NCBI RefSeq assembly: GCF_014650995.1
Contig: NZ_BMWA01000046.1
Location: 1-35,134, forward strand
Length of the DNA: 35,134 nt
Origin: Streptomyces viridiviolaceus
Lineage (GTDB): Bacteria > Actinomycetota > Actinomycetes > Streptomycetales > Streptomycetaceae
Direction: 5' to 3'
The translations under genes were made by a program, and so were the position numbers. Under the pieces are notes generated by a model. The model had not been told where the DNA came from. It ran no database searches and was given only the letters and a program-made list of their open reading frames with translations. This document shows, in pieces, positions 7,456-15,127 of this stretch (position 1 is the first letter of the stretch; each line of letters begins with the position of its first letter).

Positions 7456-8697
7456 TCAGTCCGCGTCCTCGCCCTGGATGCCCAGGCCGGGCAGCAGGCC
7501 CGGGAGGAGCGGGGGAAGCGTGACGTCCGGCTCGGGGGTCGGGGTCTTGTCGCTCGTGGACGGCGAGGCGCTGCCGCTGTCCTTCGGCGGGTCGAGCAGA
7601 CCGCCTCCCGTGCCGCCGCCGAGCAGGCCGTCACCCTCGCTGCCGGATTCCGCCGACTCGCTGGGGCCGCGGCTGCCTTCCCGGCCGCTGTCGGACGAGC
7701 CGCTGCTGCCGGTGCTGGGGGTAGCCGAACGCCCGGCGCCGGGGGTGTCGGTGGACGCCGACCGGGATCCGCCCGGGCGGTTGTCGTCGGTGTCGTCCTG
7801 GGCCGGGGGCTGCGGGAGCAGGGATCGCAGCGGGGCCACGTCCTCCTCTATGGCGTCGAACACCGACGACACCTGCTCACTCACGTCCCCGAGCTGCACG
7901 GGCAGCCTGTCGCGCAGCGCTCCCCAGGCGTCCTGGTGGGAGCGGGAGAAGGCGGACAGGGCCTGCATGGGGCCGAGCGAGTCGGGGTCGCGGGCGTAGG
8001 CCGCGCTGAGCAGCCGGTGGCCCTCGGACGCGTCGTGCTGGACGCCGGCCAGGGCGCGGCGGACCTCGCTGAGGGACTCGTGGTCGAGGTGGCCGCTGCG
8101 GCCGCGCTCCATGAGCCGGCGCGCTTCGCCGAGCCGGGTGGAGGCCTGGTCGAGGTAGGCCCGGCCGCGTTCGTCGTCCCCGTCGGTGAGGCCGAGCCGG
8201 AAGTCCTCGATCCCGCGTTTGAGTCCGTAGAGCGAGTCACCGGGCAGGGCGTCCGAACTGGCGGCGGCGACTCCGCCGAAGGCTCCCGCGGCGACACCGA
8301 CGCTCAGTCCGCCCGCGGTGAGGCCCTTGGCCAGCCGTGTGCGCGGCCGGAACCTCTTCAGTGGGGTCGCCCGGTGGGCGCCACGGGCCCGGCGCTGTCC
8401 GGGCACCGAAGGGTCCGCCGCCTCGCCGCCCGTGGAGCCCTCCTGCAGCATGGCCTCGAACGCGGCCACCAGCTGGGCCCGCTGGACGACCTTGACCTCG
8501 GGGTCCAGCTCGGGCCGGGGCAGCGTCTCCAGGCCGGCGGCGAGGGTCAGCAGACGACCCTGCTCGGTCTTGTCCGCGGTGGCCCGGGCCGGGGCCGGTC
8601 CCTCGGACTGCTCGGCCGCCGCGCCCGGATCGGACTGCTCCTCCAGAGCCTGGGCGAAGGCGTTCGCCCGCCGGTGCGCCGATACGTTCGCGATCAC
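7456..8697 (-). CDS. rsbN: RsbN, membrane anti-sigma factor for BldN
   Basis: A 413-residue protein encoded directly after bldN. The N-terminal part (about residues 1-90) is the cytoplasmic region that binds sigma BldN in the known family. One membrane helix lies at about 125-147 (GLTAGGLSVGVAAGAFGGVA). An extracytoplasmic DUF5667 region follows (SDALPGDSLYGLKRGIE..., about 148-270), then a long Ser/Gly/Pro-rich tail. The GTG at 8697 is chosen over a GTG three codons earlier because AGGAGG lies 8 nt before 8697 but touches the earlier one. RsbN holds BldN inactive at the membrane; the release signal is not evident. It has its own BldN-type promoter in the gap after bldN. Confidence 0.92.
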   Translation of the reverse strand: MIANVSAHRRANAFAQALEEQSDPGAAAEQSEGPAPARATADKTEQGRLLTLAAGLETLPRPELDPEVKVVQRAQLVAAFEAMLQEGSTGGEAADPSVPGQRRARGAHRATPLKRFRPRTRLAKGLTAGGLSVGVAAGAFGGVAAASSDALPGDSLYGLKRGIEDFRLGLTDGDDERGRAYLDQASTRLGEARRLMERGRSGHLDHESLSEVRRALAGVQHDASEGHRLLSAAYARDPDSLGPMQALSAFSRSHQDAWGALRDRLPVQLGDVSEQVSSVFDAIEEDVAPLRSLLPQPPAQDDTDDNRPGGSRSASTDTPGAGRSATPSTGSSGSSDSGREGSRGPSESAESGSEGDGLLGGGTGGGLLDPPKDSGSASPSTSDKTPTPEPDVTLPPLLPGLLPGLGIQGEDAD

Positions 8698-8827
8698 TGG
8701 CGGCACCTCCTCTCGTCATGACGGTCGACTCCCCAGGGGGTCCTGAGGGTTGCACGCCCCGACCACCGCCACACGAACGTGTGATCGGAGTCGGCCAGGG
8801 GGTGACCACAGGGAGCCTGCATCCCGC

Positions 8828-8856
8828 ACAACGAGCGGCGCGGCACTTGGGTTACG
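8828..8856 (-). promoter_or_regulatory. BldN-type promoter before rsbN
   Basis: On the minus strand CGTAAC (8856-8851) is followed after 17 bp by CGTTGT (8833-8828). The BldN consensus I remember is CGTAAC, about 16 bp, CGTTGA, so only one base and the spacing differ slightly. The expected start is near 8820, giving a leader of about 120 nt to the rsbN GTG. Confidence 0.6.
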
Positions 8857-8892
8857 GACGGCGGGCGAGTGGACCGTGGAGTCAACGGACTT

Positions 8893-8905
8893 TCACCGTA
8901 GGTGA
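8893..8905. promoter_or_regulatory. inverted repeat upstream of the rsbN promoter
   Basis: TCACC-GTA-GGTGA is a perfect 5-bp inverted repeat between the bldN stop and the rsbN promoter. It matches most specified positions of the later BldD consensus TNACNCWGNGTNAN, except the two central bases. It could be an operator or a weak hairpin. Confidence 0.35.
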
Positions 8906-8938
8906 CTTGGGGGTTGCGGAGGGTCGTCGCGCCGGATC

Positions 8939-9724
8939 TCAGCGCGCGTCGTCCGGGAGCAGCCGGGCGAGGGTCCGGACGGCCCGGTACTGGAGCGTCT
9001 TGATGGCGCCCTCGTTCTTCCCCATGACGCGAGCCGTCTCGGCGACGGAGAGGCCCTGGAGGAAGCGGAGCGTCACGCACTCCTGTTGCTGTGGGTTGAG
9101 CCGCCGCACGGCGTCGAGGAGGGCGGCGTTGGAGAGGGATTCGAGGACGGAGTCCTCGGGGGAGCGCTCGACCTCGTTGGCGTCGAGCATCTCGCCGGTG
9201 GTGACCTCCAGGCGGAAGCGGCTGGACTTGAAGTGGTCGGCGACGAGGTTGCGGGCGATGGTCACCAGCCAGGCGCCGAAGTCGCGGCCCTGCCAGGTGA
9301 AGGTGCCGATGCGCCGCAGGGCCCGCAGAAAGGTCTCGCTCGTGAGATCCTCGGCGGTCGCCTTGCCGCCCACGCGGTAGTAGATGTAGCGGTACACGGT
9401 GTCGCTGTACTGGTCGTAGAGCCGTCCGAACGCGTCGGCCTCGCCGGCCTGGGCGCGCTCCACCAGGTCCATCATCCGGGCGCTGTCGCTGTCCGCGGCA
9501 GGCCGGCGGGCGGTGGCGGCGGTCCCGGACGGCCGCCCGCGTCTGCCTACGGCGGCGCCGCTCTCGGCGAGTGCGTAGCACGGGCCGACAGGGGCGGTGG
9601 CCGCGGCGAAAGCGGGGACGGCGTACGCGGTGGGGACGACACCGCGCAACAGGTCTTGGACCGATTTGACCGTTGCGCGCAGCGTAGCCAGGCCCGAGGC
9701 GTCAACCCCGACGTGTGGGTACAC
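8939..9724 (-). CDS. bldN: BldN, developmental ECF sigma factor with pro-sequence
   Basis: A 261-residue extracytoplasmic-function sigma factor needed for aerial development in Streptomyces. Residues 1 to about 84 form an Ala/Pro-rich N-terminal extension (starting MYPHVGVDASGLATL) that is removed in the known protein. Sigma region 2 starts near MMDLVERAQAGEADAFGRLY, with the conserved TAEDLTSETFLRAL segment. Region 4 (LNPQQQECVTLRFLQGLSVAETARVMGKNEGAIKTLQYRAVRTL) ends the protein. The GTG start has GGGAG about 4 nt upstream. The anti-sigma gene rsbN follows on the same strand after 241 nt with its own promoter. Upstream lies a 316-nt gap with a BldD-like site. BldM is its best known target elsewhere in the genome. 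Confidence 0.95.
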   Translation of the reverse strand: MYPHVGVDASGLATLRATVKSVQDLLRGVVPTAYAVPAFAAATAPVGPCYALAESGAAVGRRGRPSGTAATARRPAADSDSARMMDLVERAQAGEADAFGRLYDQYSDTVYRYIYYRVGGKATAEDLTSETFLRALRRIGTFTWQGRDFGAWLVTIARNLVADHFKSSRFRLEVTTGEMLDANEVERSPEDSVLESLSNAALLDAVRRLNPQQQECVTLRFLQGLSVAETARVMGKNEGAIKTLQYRAVRTLARLLPDDAR

Positions 9725-10040
9725 GGGACTCCCAGAGGCAGAGCTTCCATCACGTGCAGTGCGGGACCGTTCACCCGTCGTGGCGACGGAGGGGTACCGG
9801 TTTGCGTCTGAGGAGAATAACGCTTCGTGCAGGCCCTGCTACGCCCAGTTGCTCAAATCATCGATTACGTCGCTTCTGTAACCGATTGGCGCTCGTTCGG
9901 GTGTCACATAGTGATCACCGGCTGACCGGAACGGTTCGCGTTCCGGGTGACTACAGAGCGTGTTGTGGCCGATGTGAGAGAAGGGGACTGCGGAGGGGGC
10001 CGCGGGGGTACGTGATTCGGATTGGCCGGCGACCGGGGTG
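9725..10040 (-). promoter_or_regulatory. bldN upstream region (316 nt, no gene)
   Basis: This gap separates the bldN start from the stop of the HAD hydrolase gene. It is less G+C-rich than its surroundings. It contains TATTCT on the minus strand (9819-9814), a possible -10, and the palindromic BldD-like site at 9903-9919. The promoter itself could not be fixed. No ORF here looks real. Confidence 0.5.
9910..9919. promoter_or_regulatory. BldD-like operator upstream of bldN
   Basis: AGTGATCACC matches the early BldD consensus AGTgA-(n)-TCACc with no spacer, and contains the perfect palindrome GTGATCAC. The overlapping TCACATAGTGA (9904-9914) is a second inverted repeat. bldN is a known BldD target in Streptomyces, so the position about 190 nt before its start codon is plausible. 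Confidence 0.5.
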
Positions 10041-10964
10041 TCAGCGGCGGCGGCGGTGCAGGGCGATGGCCGCCGCCGTGCCGCCGGCCACCGCGCCCAC
10101 GCCGGCGGCCGCGGGGATGCCGACCTTGGCCGCCTTGCGGCCCGTGCGGTAGTCGCGCAGGCGCCAGTCCAGTTCGCGGGCGTGTTTGCGCAGTTTCGCG
10201 TCGGGGTTGATCGCGTACGGGTGGCCGACCAGCGACAGCATCGGGATGTCGTTGTGCGAGTCGCTGTAGGCGGCGCAGCGGGAGAGGTCCAGGCCCTCCG
10301 CCGCCGCCAGTGCCCGCACCGCCTCGGCCTTCGCCGGGCCGTGCAGGGGCTCGCCGACCAGCTTGCCCGTGTAGACGCCGTCGAGCGACTCGGCCACCGT
10401 GCCCAGCGCGCCGGTCAGGCCCAGGCGGCGGGCGATCACCTGGGCGATCTCCACCGGGGCCGCCGTGACCAGCCAGACCCGCTGCCCGGCGTCCAGGTGG
10501 GCCTGGGCCAGCGCCCGCGTCCCCGGCCAGATGCGCTCGGCCATGTACTCGTCGTAGATCTCCTCGCCGATCGACTTCAGCTCGGAGACGCGGTGGCCCT
10601 TGACGATCGACAGGGCCGAGTCGCGGGCGTCCTGCATGTGCTCCGGGTCCTCGAACCCGGCCAGCCGGAACCATGCCTGCTGCCAGGCGAACCGGGCGAG
10701 GTCGCGGGTCTCGAAGAACTTCCGCTTGTACAGGCCCCGGCCGAAGTGGAAGAGGGCGGCGCCCTGCATCACCGTGTTGTCGAGATCGAAGAACGCGGCC
10801 GCCCTGTCGTCGCCGTGGACCGGGAACTCCGGTTCCTCGCCGGTGCCGGAGACGGGAACGTCCTGCGTGGACTTGCGGGCGGCCTCCGCCGAGGCCTCGC
10901 CTGCCAACACGCTCCGCGCCGTGGCGGAGCGCCTACGGGGGGTGAGCCATCCGAGAGCGGCCAT
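10041..10964 (-). CDS. HAD-IB family hydrolase (SerB1-like phosphatase)
   Basis: A 307-residue HAD superfamily protein of subfamily IB, the phosphoserine phosphatase-like group. Motif I is FFDLDNTVMQG (Asp60 and Asp62). Motif II is the LVTAAPVEIA segment, and motifs III and IV lie around the later lysines and AYSDSHNDIPML. The C-terminus has a likely membrane helix (AAKVGIPAAAGVGAVAGGTA) and a basic end, so the enzyme may be membrane-tethered. It resembles mycobacterial Rv0505c, from memory. The substrate could be phosphoserine or a phospholipid-derived phosphate; this is not decided by sequence. The ATG at 10964 is chosen because TATGCT lies exactly 7 nt upstream on the minus strand and there is no SD. 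An ATG four codons earlier is possible. Confidence 0.88.
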   Translation of the reverse strand: MAALGWLTPRRRSATARSVLAGEASAEAARKSTQDVPVSGTGEEPEFPVHGDDRAAAFFDLDNTVMQGAALFHFGRGLYKRKFFETRDLARFAWQQAWFRLAGFEDPEHMQDARDSALSIVKGHRVSELKSIGEEIYDEYMAERIWPGTRALAQAHLDAGQRVWLVTAAPVEIAQVIARRLGLTGALGTVAESLDGVYTGKLVGEPLHGPAKAEAVRALAAAEGLDLSRCAAYSDSHNDIPMLSLVGHPYAINPDAKLRKHARELDWRLRDYRTGRKAAKVGIPAAAGVGAVAGGTAAAIALHRRRR

Positions 10965-10971
10965 GACGGTG

Positions 10972-10977
10972 AGCATA
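10972..10977 (-). promoter_or_regulatory. leaderless-type -10 element of the HAD-IB gene
   Basis: TATGCT on the minus strand is separated by 7 nt from the ATG at 10964. It overlaps the alternative ATG at 10976, which argues against that upstream start. Confidence 0.45.
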
Positions 10978-11147
10978 GCCAGTTTGTTCGGGGGTTCCGG
11001 AGTCGAGAGGTTCGGGCGCTGTGAACTCTCGGCGACCGTGTCGTTAAAGAACCGGCGCGCCGGGCGCGTCGGCGTGCCGACCCGGCCGGTGGCCCCCTCG
11101 CCGCGGAGGAGCCCCCCGCCGCCCCCGCGCGCGCGAGAATGGCCGGC

Positions 11148-11444
11148 ATGACCCCTCTGTTCCGCCGAAAGAACCCACAGCCCCCTCATCACCCCGAGCA
11201 CCATCTCGTCACCCTCATCCGCAAACCCGGCTGCCATCTGTGTGATGACGCACAACGCGTCGTCGAGAAGGTGTGCGCCGACCTCGGCGTCCCCTGGGAG
11301 GGGAAGGACATCACCGAGGACCGCCGACTCCACGACCAGTACTGGGAGCAGATCCCCGTCGTACTCGTCGACGGAAGGCAGCACACCTTCTGGCGTGTGA
11401 ACGAGGAACGCCTGCGCAAGGCACTGACCGAGCAGTCCAAGTAG
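11148..11444 (+). CDS. glutaredoxin-like thioredoxin-fold protein
   Basis: A 98-residue protein of the glutaredoxin-like DUF836 type. The redox motif is CHLC (Cys29 and Cys32) in LIRKPGCHLCDDAQ, followed by the cis-proline segment QIPVVLVDGR. It has the standard small thioredoxin fold and should act as a thiol oxidoreductase in the cytoplasm. The partner is unknown. An ATG at 11139 would add three residues; 11148 is preferred because GAGAAT, a -10-like hexamer, ends 7 nt before it. It lies just before rex and the haem operon, as its mycobacterial counterpart lies before hemA, which hints at a link with redox control or haem synthesis. Confidence 0.85.
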   Translation: MTPLFRRKNPQPPHHPEHHLVTLIRKPGCHLCDDAQRVVEKVCADLGVPWEGKDITEDRRLHDQYWEQIPVVLVDGRQHTFWRVNEERLRKALTEQSK

Positions 11445-11621
11445 TCCGGATGGTCGCTTAGGATCGATGGCGACTTGGTCTCGGGGGCGTTGATCGTGAG
11501 GAGCGTGTGCGGCTTTGCCCCCGATGGGAGAGGAACGCGTGTGCGCGTGCGCCGGTTCCCGGTTCACACGCCGGGGGCGCGTGAGTCCGGTCACGTTGGC
11601 TGGGCAAATCGGACACCATCT

Positions 11622-11650
11622 TTGTGCACGCGTTCACAAAGACATAGCCT
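11622..11650 (+). promoter_or_regulatory. rex-hemACD promoter with Rex operator
   Basis: TTGTGC (11622-11627), a 17-bp spacer and TAGCCT (11645-11650) form a plausible vegetative promoter. The Rex operator TGTGCACGCGTTCACA (11623-11638) overlaps the -35 and half of the spacer. It differs from the published Rex consensus TGTGAACNNNTTCACA at one base. Rex bound here would block RNA polymerase when NADH is low. The leader to the rex GTG is about 60 nt. Confidence 0.85.
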
Positions 11651-11718
11651 GCATTCGACGGGGCGGTCATGTAGGGACGTATGACCGCCTACAGCCCCGC
11701 TCTACCCGCAGGAGCACC

Positions 11719-12477
11719 GTGGCAACTGGCCGAACACACCGACCGGCGACCCGCAGCCGAGGGATTCCCGAGGCCACCGTCGCCAGGCTTCCGCTGTACC
11801 TCCGAGCCCTCACCGCACTGTCGGAGCGCTCGGTCCCCACGGTCTCCTCCGAGGAGCTGGCGGCCGCGGCGGGAGTCAACTCCGCGAAGCTGCGCAAGGA
11901 CTTCTCCTACCTCGGCTCCTACGGGACCCGGGGCGTCGGCTACGACGTCGAGTATCTCGTCTACCAGATCTCCCGGGAACTGGGCCTCACCCAGGACTGG
12001 CCGGTTGTGATCGTCGGTATCGGTAACCTCGGTGCCGCCCTCGCCAACTACGGCGGTTTCGCCTCCCGCGGTTTCCGGGTCGCGGCGCTCATCGACGCCG
12101 ACCCCGGCATGGCCGGCAAGCCCGTCGCGGGGATCCCGGTGCAGCACACCGACGAGCTGGAGAAGATCATCCAGGACAACGGCGTGTCGATCGGCGTGAT
12201 CGCGACGCCCGCCGGTGCCGCCCAGCAGGTCTGCGACCGTCTCGTGGCCGCCGGTGTCACCTCCATCCTGAACTTCGCGCCGACCGTGCTGAACGTCCCG
12301 GACGGCGTCGACGTGCGCAAGGTCGACCTCTCCATCGAGCTGCAGATCCTCGCCTTCCACGAGCAGCGCAAGGCCGGCGAGGAGGCCGCGGCCGAGGCCG
12401 CCGTCCCCGCCGCCGCCCGCAAGGCGTCCACCGACCAGGGACCCGACGGGGACGTTCCCGCCGTGATGCCGGCATGA
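11719..12477 (+). CDS. rex: Rex, redox-sensing transcriptional repressor
   Basis: A 252-residue repressor that binds DNA when the NADH/NAD+ ratio is low and is released by NADH. The N-terminal winged helix is visible (ATVARLPLYLRALTAL ... VSSEELAAAAGVNSAKLRKDFSYLG). The Rossmann domain starts at VVIVGIGNLGAALANY with GxGxxG. A C-terminal Ala/Glu-rich tail follows. The GTG has AGGAG about 4 nt upstream. The ORF is open further upstream, but that region holds the Rex operator and promoter, so the longer start is rejected. The stop overlaps the hemA start by 4 nt (ATGA), so Rex and the haem genes are translated from one mRNA and Rex probably regulates its own operon. Confidence 0.97.
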   Translation: MATGRTHRPATRSRGIPEATVARLPLYLRALTALSERSVPTVSSEELAAAAGVNSAKLRKDFSYLGSYGTRGVGYDVEYLVYQISRELGLTQDWPVVIVGIGNLGAALANYGGFASRGFRVAALIDADPGMAGKPVAGIPVQHTDELEKIIQDNGVSIGVIATPAGAAQQVCDRLVAAGVTSILNFAPTVLNVPDGVDVRKVDLSIELQILAFHEQRKAGEEAAAEAAVPAAARKASTDQGPDGDVPAVMPA

Positions 12478-14171
12478 GCCTCCTCGTCGTCGGACTGAGC
12501 CACCGCAGCGCCCCGGTCAGCGTGCTGGAGCGGGCCTCCCTGAGCGCGGACGCCCAGCTGAAGCTGCTCCAGGACACCGTCGCCGCCGAACCGGCCACCG
12601 AGGCCGCGGTGCTCGCCACCTGCAACCGCATCGAGCTCTACGCCGACGTGGACAAGTTCCACGCCGGTGTCGCCGAGCTGTCCACGCTGCTGGCCCAGCA
12701 CAGCGGGGTCGGCCTGGAGGAGCTCACTCCCTATCTCTACGTGCACTACGAGGACCGGGCCGTCCACCACCTGTTCTCGGTGGCCTGCGGCCTCGACTCG
12801 ATGGTCGTCGGCGAGGGCCAGATCCTCGGCCAGATCAAGGACTCCCTGGCCAGGGCGCAGGACCTGCACACCGCGGGCCGCCTGCTGAACGACCTGTTCC
12901 AGCAGGCCCTCCGGGTGGGCAAGCGCGCCCACTCCGAGACCGGCATCGACCGCGCCGGGCAGTCCCTGGTCACCTTCGGCCTTCAGCAGCTGGCCGCCGG
13001 CGGAGACGTCCAGCAGTGGGCCGCGGGCAAGAAGGCCCTGGTCATCGGCGCCGGTTCGATGTCGTCGCTGGCCGCCGCCACGCTGGCGCGCGCCGGTGTC
13101 GCCGAGATCGTCGTCGCCAACCGCACCTTCGAGCGGGCCGAGCGGCTCGCGCAGATCCTGAGCGAGGGCGACGACACGGACGTGGCGGCCCGCGCGGTAC
13201 CGATGGAGTCGGTGCCGGTGGAACTGACACGTGCCGACGTGGCCGTCTCCTGCACCGGCGCCACGGGACTCGTCCTCACCGCCGACGCCGTCGCGACGGC
13301 GGTCGAGGGCCGCACCGGGGAGCCGGTCGCGGAGATCGACGACCGTCCCGTGGTCACCGAGGCACCGCTGCCGTCCGCCGGCGTCGGCGCCGAGGACGGC
13401 TGCCCGCTCGACCTGTCGGCCGTGCCCTCGGGCTTCTCAGTCATGGGGGAGGCCGCCGTGGCCGGCATGGACGCGGCGACGCTGGAGCAGCACGCCGCCT
13501 GGGTCGCGGGCGGGACGGCCGTGGACCGGCCGCGTGAGACCGGGCGGCCCAGCCCCGAGGCGGACGCCGAGCTGATCACCGCGCTCGCCGCGACCGCGGC
13601 CACCGTCGGACGCATCCCCGAGCGGCGCCGGCCCGAGCCGGTCGCCGAGGTGCCGCGCCCGCAGCCCGTGATGTTCCTGCTCGACCTCGCCATGCCGCGC
13701 GACATCGACGCCGCCGTGCACCGGCTGACCGGCGTGCGCCTGGTGGACATCGAGTCGCTCGCCGAGGCCTCCGCCGACGCGCCGATGGCGTCCGACGTCG
13801 ACCAGGTCCGCCGGATCGTCGCCGACGAGGTCGCGGCCTTCGGCGCCGCCCAGCGGGCCGCGCACATCACGCCCACCGTCGTCGCCCTGCGCAGCATGGC
13901 CGCCGACGTGGTGGCCGGCGAGATCGCCCGGCTGGAGGGGCGGCTGCCCGGCCTGGACGACAAGCACCGCGCCGAGATCACCCAGACCGTCAAGCGTGTG
14001 GTCGACAAGCTGCTGCACGCGCCGACGGTACGGGTCAAGCAGCTCGCGGCCGAGCCCGGCGGCGCCGGGTACGCGGACGCGTTGCGCACCCTGTTCGACC
14101 TCGACCCCGAGACGGTGGCCTCCGTCTCCCGCGCCGAGAACAGCACTGAGAAGAACCGAGGGCCGGCATGA
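12474..14171 (+). CDS. hemA: glutamyl-tRNA reductase
   Basis: A 565-residue enzyme that reduces glutamyl-tRNA(Glu) with NADPH to glutamate-1-semialdehyde, the first committed step of C5-pathway haem synthesis. The catalytic Cys50 lies in LATCNRIELY. The NADPH domain contains ALVIGAGSMSSLAAATL. The C-terminal dimerisation helix region is present. Compared with the E. coli enzyme of about 418 residues there is an insertion of roughly 115 residues, between the SCTGA strand (about residue 258) and FLLDLAMPRDID (about 400). It is rich in Pro, Ala and charged residues. The start overlaps rex by 4 nt and the stop overlaps hemC by 4 nt. Confidence 0.97.
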   Translation: MSLLVVGLSHRSAPVSVLERASLSADAQLKLLQDTVAAEPATEAAVLATCNRIELYADVDKFHAGVAELSTLLAQHSGVGLEELTPYLYVHYEDRAVHHLFSVACGLDSMVVGEGQILGQIKDSLARAQDLHTAGRLLNDLFQQALRVGKRAHSETGIDRAGQSLVTFGLQQLAAGGDVQQWAAGKKALVIGAGSMSSLAAATLARAGVAEIVVANRTFERAERLAQILSEGDDTDVAARAVPMESVPVELTRADVAVSCTGATGLVLTADAVATAVEGRTGEPVAEIDDRPVVTEAPLPSAGVGAEDGCPLDLSAVPSGFSVMGEAAVAGMDAATLEQHAAWVAGGTAVDRPRETGRPSPEADAELITALAATAATVGRIPERRRPEPVAEVPRPQPVMFLLDLAMPRDIDAAVHRLTGVRLVDIESLAEASADAPMASDVDQVRRIVADEVAAFGAAQRAAHITPTVVALRSMAADVVAGEIARLEGRLPGLDDKHRAEITQTVKRVVDKLLHAPTVRVKQLAAEPGGAGYADALRTLFDLDPETVASVSRAENSTEKNRGPA

Positions 14172-15127
14172 CTGAGAAGGCACTGAGGCTGGGGACCAGG
14201 CGGAGCAAGCTCGCCATGGCCCAGTCCGGGCAGGTGGCGGATGCCGTGAGCCAGGTGACCGGTCGGCCCGTTGAGCTGGTCGAGATCACCACCTACGGCG
14301 ACACCTCCCGCGAGCACCTGGCACAGATCGGCGGCACGGGCGTGTTCGTGGCCGCACTGCGCGAGGCCCTGCTGCGTGGTGAGGTCGACTTCGCGGTTCA
14401 TTCGCTCAAGGACCTCCCCACCCAACCGCACGAGGGCCTGGTCCTGGCCGCCGTACCCGAGCGCGAGGACCCGCGGGACGTGGTCGTCGCCCGGGACGCG
14501 CGGAAGCTGACCGACCTGCCCCGCGGGGCGCGCATAGGTACGGGGGCGCCGCGCCGCATGGCGCAGCTGAACGCGTACGCGCGCAGCCACGGGCTGGAGA
14601 TCGAGACGGTTCCGATCCGGGGCAACGTCGACACCCGCATCGGATACGTCCGCAGTGGCGAGCTCGACGCCGTCGTGCTGGCCGCCGCCGGGCTGAACCG
14701 GGTCGGCCGCATCGACGAGGTGACCGACTTCCTGTCGGTCGACACGGTTCTGCCGGCTCCCGGCCAGGGGGCCCTGGCGATCGAGTGCACCGCGGACAAC
14801 TCGGAGCTCATCGCCGCGCTCGCCGAGCTCGACGACCCGTTCACGCGGGTCGCCGTGACGGCCGAGCGGTCACTGCTCGCCGCCCTGGAGGCCGGCTGCA
14901 GCGCGCCCGTGGGCGCGTTGGCCGACCTGTTGGCCGACGGGCAGATTGTCAAGGAAATGCGCCTGCGCGGTGTCGTCGGTACGACCGACGGTTCCACGCT
15001 GGTGCAGCTGTCCACCACCGGTCCCGTGCCCCAGACGCACGAGGCGGCACTGGCATTCGGTCGCGAACTCGCCACCGAGATGCTCGCCCAGGGCGCGGCC
15101 GGTCTGATGGGGGAGCGAGCACATTGA
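14168..15127 (+). CDS. hemC: porphobilinogen deaminase (hydroxymethylbilane synthase)
   Basis: A 319-residue cytoplasmic enzyme that joins four porphobilinogens into hydroxymethylbilane. The catalytic Asp82 lies in AVHSLKDLP. The cofactor-attachment Cys244 lies in EAGCSAPVGA, where the dipyrromethane cofactor is covalently bound. The arginine-rich substrate segments (TGAPRRMAQL and RGNVDTRIG) are intact. Length and domain order are normal. It starts with ATG overlapping the hemA stop by 4 nt and ends with TGA overlapping the TTG of the next gene, so translation is likely coupled through the operon. Confidence 0.97.
   Translation: MTEKALRLGTRRSKLAMAQSGQVADAVSQVTGRPVELVEITTYGDTSREHLAQIGGTGVFVAALREALLRGEVDFAVHSLKDLPTQPHEGLVLAAVPEREDPRDVVVARDARKLTDLPRGARIGTGAPRRMAQLNAYARSHGLEIETVPIRGNVDTRIGYVRSGELDAVVLAAAGLNRVGRIDEVTDFLSVDTVLPAPGQGALAIECTADNSELIAALAELDDPFTRVAVTAERSLLAALEAGCSAPVGALADLLADGQIVKEMRLRGVVGTTDGSTLVQLSTTGPVPQTHEAALAFGRELATEMLAQGAAGLMGERAH

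Noticed and set aside
11515..11718. An N-terminal extension of Rex from an upstream start
   Set aside because: The extension would be encoded by the region holding the Rex operator and promoter. The GTG at 11719 has an SD and gives the known Rex N-terminus.
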